7,519 nt of DNA, taken from Candidatus Kapaibacterium sp. Its GTDB lineage: Bacteria; Bacteroidota; Ignavibacteria; Kapaibacteriales; Kapaibacteriaceae. Of the stretch, positions 6,502 to 7,519 are shown in pieces. Position 1 is the stretch's first letter. Each line of letters starts with the position of its first letter. The notes beneath the pieces were generated by a model, which was not told the DNA's origin, searched no databases, and saw only the letters and a program-made list of their open reading frames with translations. The stretch covers positions 1 to 7,519 of the forward strand of contig JAURNF010000186.1 in the NCBI GenBank assembly GCA_030830285.1. Direction: 5' to 3'. A program made the position numbers and the translations under genes.

Positions 6502-7211
6502 CCATCCTGACGTATGTGTCCATGCTTCTCCTGTGTGTTGAACACGCAGGGGCACAGGTACGCATGCCTGGACGCACGCAGCAGGTAGCAACACCGCCAC
6601 CACCACAGCAGAATCAATCTGCAATCAAGCTGGCACGTGTGAAGTACTCGGGTGGAGGTGATTGGTATAATGACCCAAGCGCGGAGATCAATCTGTTGCG
6701 CTATGTCCGAACGCACACGTCCATCAATGTAGATCCCGTCTACGAATACGTTGACCTATCAACGGACAATGTGTTCCTGTATCCTGTGTTGTTCATGACA
6801 GGGCACGGCACGGTGAACTTTACTGAGTCGGAAGTACGAAACCTGCGTGCATATCTCGAGAACGGTGGATTTCTCTACATCGACGACGATTACGGGATGG
6901 ATGCATCAGTTCGGAAGGAGTTGAAGCGGGTGTTCCCTGAACAGGAACTCCGTGAACTTCCGTTCGATCATCCGCTGTATCATTCTCACTTCGACTTTCC
7001 GAACGGACTCCCCAAGATCCACGAGCATGATGCGAAGCCCCCTCAGGGATTTGGTCTATTCGCTGGTACTCGGCTGTGTGTGTTCTACACCGTAGAAACA
7101 AATCCGAGCGATGGTTGGGCAGATCCTGATGTCCATCATGATCCTCCGGAAAAGCGCGAAGCTGCACTGAAGATTGGAACGAACATCATTGTCTATGCAC
7201 TCCGCCAGTAA
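6483..7211 (+). CDS. Secreted DUF4159 domain protein
   Basis: A 242-residue protein of unknown function starting with GTG. Residues 1-24 look like a signal peptide (SIRVV, hydrophobic core, cleavage HAGA/Q). A short Pro/Gln linker (38-45) precedes a full DUF4159 domain (about 50-241). Recognisable blocks are YSGGGDWYNDPSAEINLLRY (55-74), MTGHGTVNFTESEV (105-118), YLENGGFLYIDDDYGMD (124-140), LPFDHPLYHSHFDFPNGLPK (159-178) and HEHDAKPPQGFG (180-191). I recall this domain being grouped with the class I glutamine-amidotransferase-like fold, but no Cys-His-Glu triad is evident, so a non-enzymatic or different role is likely. Conserved His and Asp residues could bind metal. Transport or periplasmic location is inferred from the signal peptide. 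It overlaps rsmG by 19 bases and the next gene by 17, implying coupled translation. Confidence 0.9.
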   Translation: MSIRVVTILTYVSMLLLCVEHAGAQVRMPGRTQQVATPPPPQQNQSAIKLARVKYSGGGDWYNDPSAEINLLRYVRTHTSINVDPVYEYVDLSTDNVFLYPVLFMTGHGTVNFTESEVRNLRAYLENGGFLYIDDDYGMDASVRKELKRVFPEQELRELPFDHPLYHSHFDFPNGLPKIHEHDAKPPQGFGLFAGTRLCVFYTVETNPSDGWADPDVHHDPPEKREAALKIGTNIIVYALRQ

Positions 7212-7519
7212 TCATCCATCCCGCGAGCACTTCGTTGCACGGTTGGTCAGCGTACGTAACACTGAGCATCTGTGGAATGCCTTACGTGGAGCTGGTACAG
7301 CAATGCTGGCATCCTCCGCGGTTGTGCTGTTGCTTGTAACGATTGAGGCAATCGCACATGCATCGATGCAGGTACGATTCGGTATGTGGTTGGCGTTAGT
7401 ACTCGGTGTGAGTGGTTCGGTTGCGTATTGCGTCGTGCCGCATGTCCTGCGTCGCATCGGTCTTGGTGCTCACGAAGATCCAACACGCACAGCATTGCGT
7501 GTCGGTGTAGCCTATCCAG
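7195..7519 (+). CDS. N-terminus of a membrane protein, probably DUF4175-like (partial)
   Basis: An open frame from the ATG at 7195 to the right edge, 108 codons, starting inside the end of the DUF4159 gene (17-base overlap). After a polar N-terminus with basic residues (REHFVARLVSVR) there are two hydrophobic segments, about residues 34-56 (GTAMLASSAVVLLLVTIEAI) and 64-85 (WLALVLGVSGSVAYCVVPHV), joined by a very short loop. A basic VLRRIG and then DPTRTALRVGVAYP follow. Two closely spaced helices followed by a segment of that kind resemble the start of DUF4175-type proteins, which are often near DUF4159 genes; this rests on memory of the family and is not secure. A simple two-helix membrane protein of another kind is the alternative. 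An internal ATG at 7303 is less likely because it would cut the first helix. Confidence 0.65.
   Translation, partial: MHSASNHPSREHFVARLVSVRNTEHLWNALRGAGTAMLASSAVVLLLVTIEAIAHASMQVRFGMWLALVLGVSGSVAYCVVPHVLRRIGLGAHEDPTRTALRVGVAYP

Noticed and set aside
6298..6624. 108-codon minus-strand open frame across the rsmG/DUF4159 junction
   Set aside because: It is opposite two well-conserved genes and has no recognisable motif.
1..7519. CRISPR arrays, tRNA or rRNA genes, insertion sequences, prophage or toxin-antitoxin genes
   Set aside because: No regular direct repeats, cloverleaf-like segments, transposase or integrase motifs were seen; coding sequence fills nearly the whole window.

Overview
This 7.5 kb window is ordinary-looking, gene-dense bacterial chromosome of medium GC. 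It carries two divergently transcribed gene groups that meet at a short intergenic region near 5786-5838. The gene content fits a Gram-negative bacterium of the Bacteroidota/Chlorobiota/Kapaibacteria breadth: an outer-membrane barrel fused to paired OmpA domains, a very large secreted VWA/Ig-like/WD40 protein, and a DUF4159 protein next to a DUF4175-like membrane protein. That placement is an inference from protein architecture only; no rRNA or phylogenetic marker was compared. I saw no tRNA, rRNA, CRISPR array, insertion sequence, integrase or phage gene.

Minus-strand group (5785 down to 1): a family-2 glycosyltransferase, then endonuclease III (nth, overlapping it by 14 bases), then after 54 bases a 667-residue beta-barrel/double-OmpA outer-membrane protein, then after 85 bases a large exported protein that runs off the left edge. 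The visible part of that last gene is open for 791 codons without a stop. It reads as signal peptide, von Willebrand A domain with an intact metal site, two Ig-like domains and seven WD40-type repeats, then the beginning of a further domain. The 85-base gap holds a small perfect hairpin, a possible extended -10 element and a strong Shine-Dalgarno sequence, so this last gene may have its own promoter.

Plus-strand group (5839 to the right edge): rsmG (16S rRNA G527 methyltransferase), a secreted DUF4159 protein starting with GTG inside the end of rsmG, and the first 108 codons of a two-helix membrane protein, probably DUF4175-like, starting inside the end of the DUF4159 gene. The 19- and 17-base overlaps suggest one translationally coupled unit that joins a ribosome-modification gene to cell-envelope genes of unknown function.

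I do not see a clear new defence or mobile system. The parts most worth a second look are the exported VWA-WD40 protein, the asymmetric pair of OmpA domains with a Cys-Cys-Pro motif in the barrel, and the DUF4159/DUF4175-like pair.
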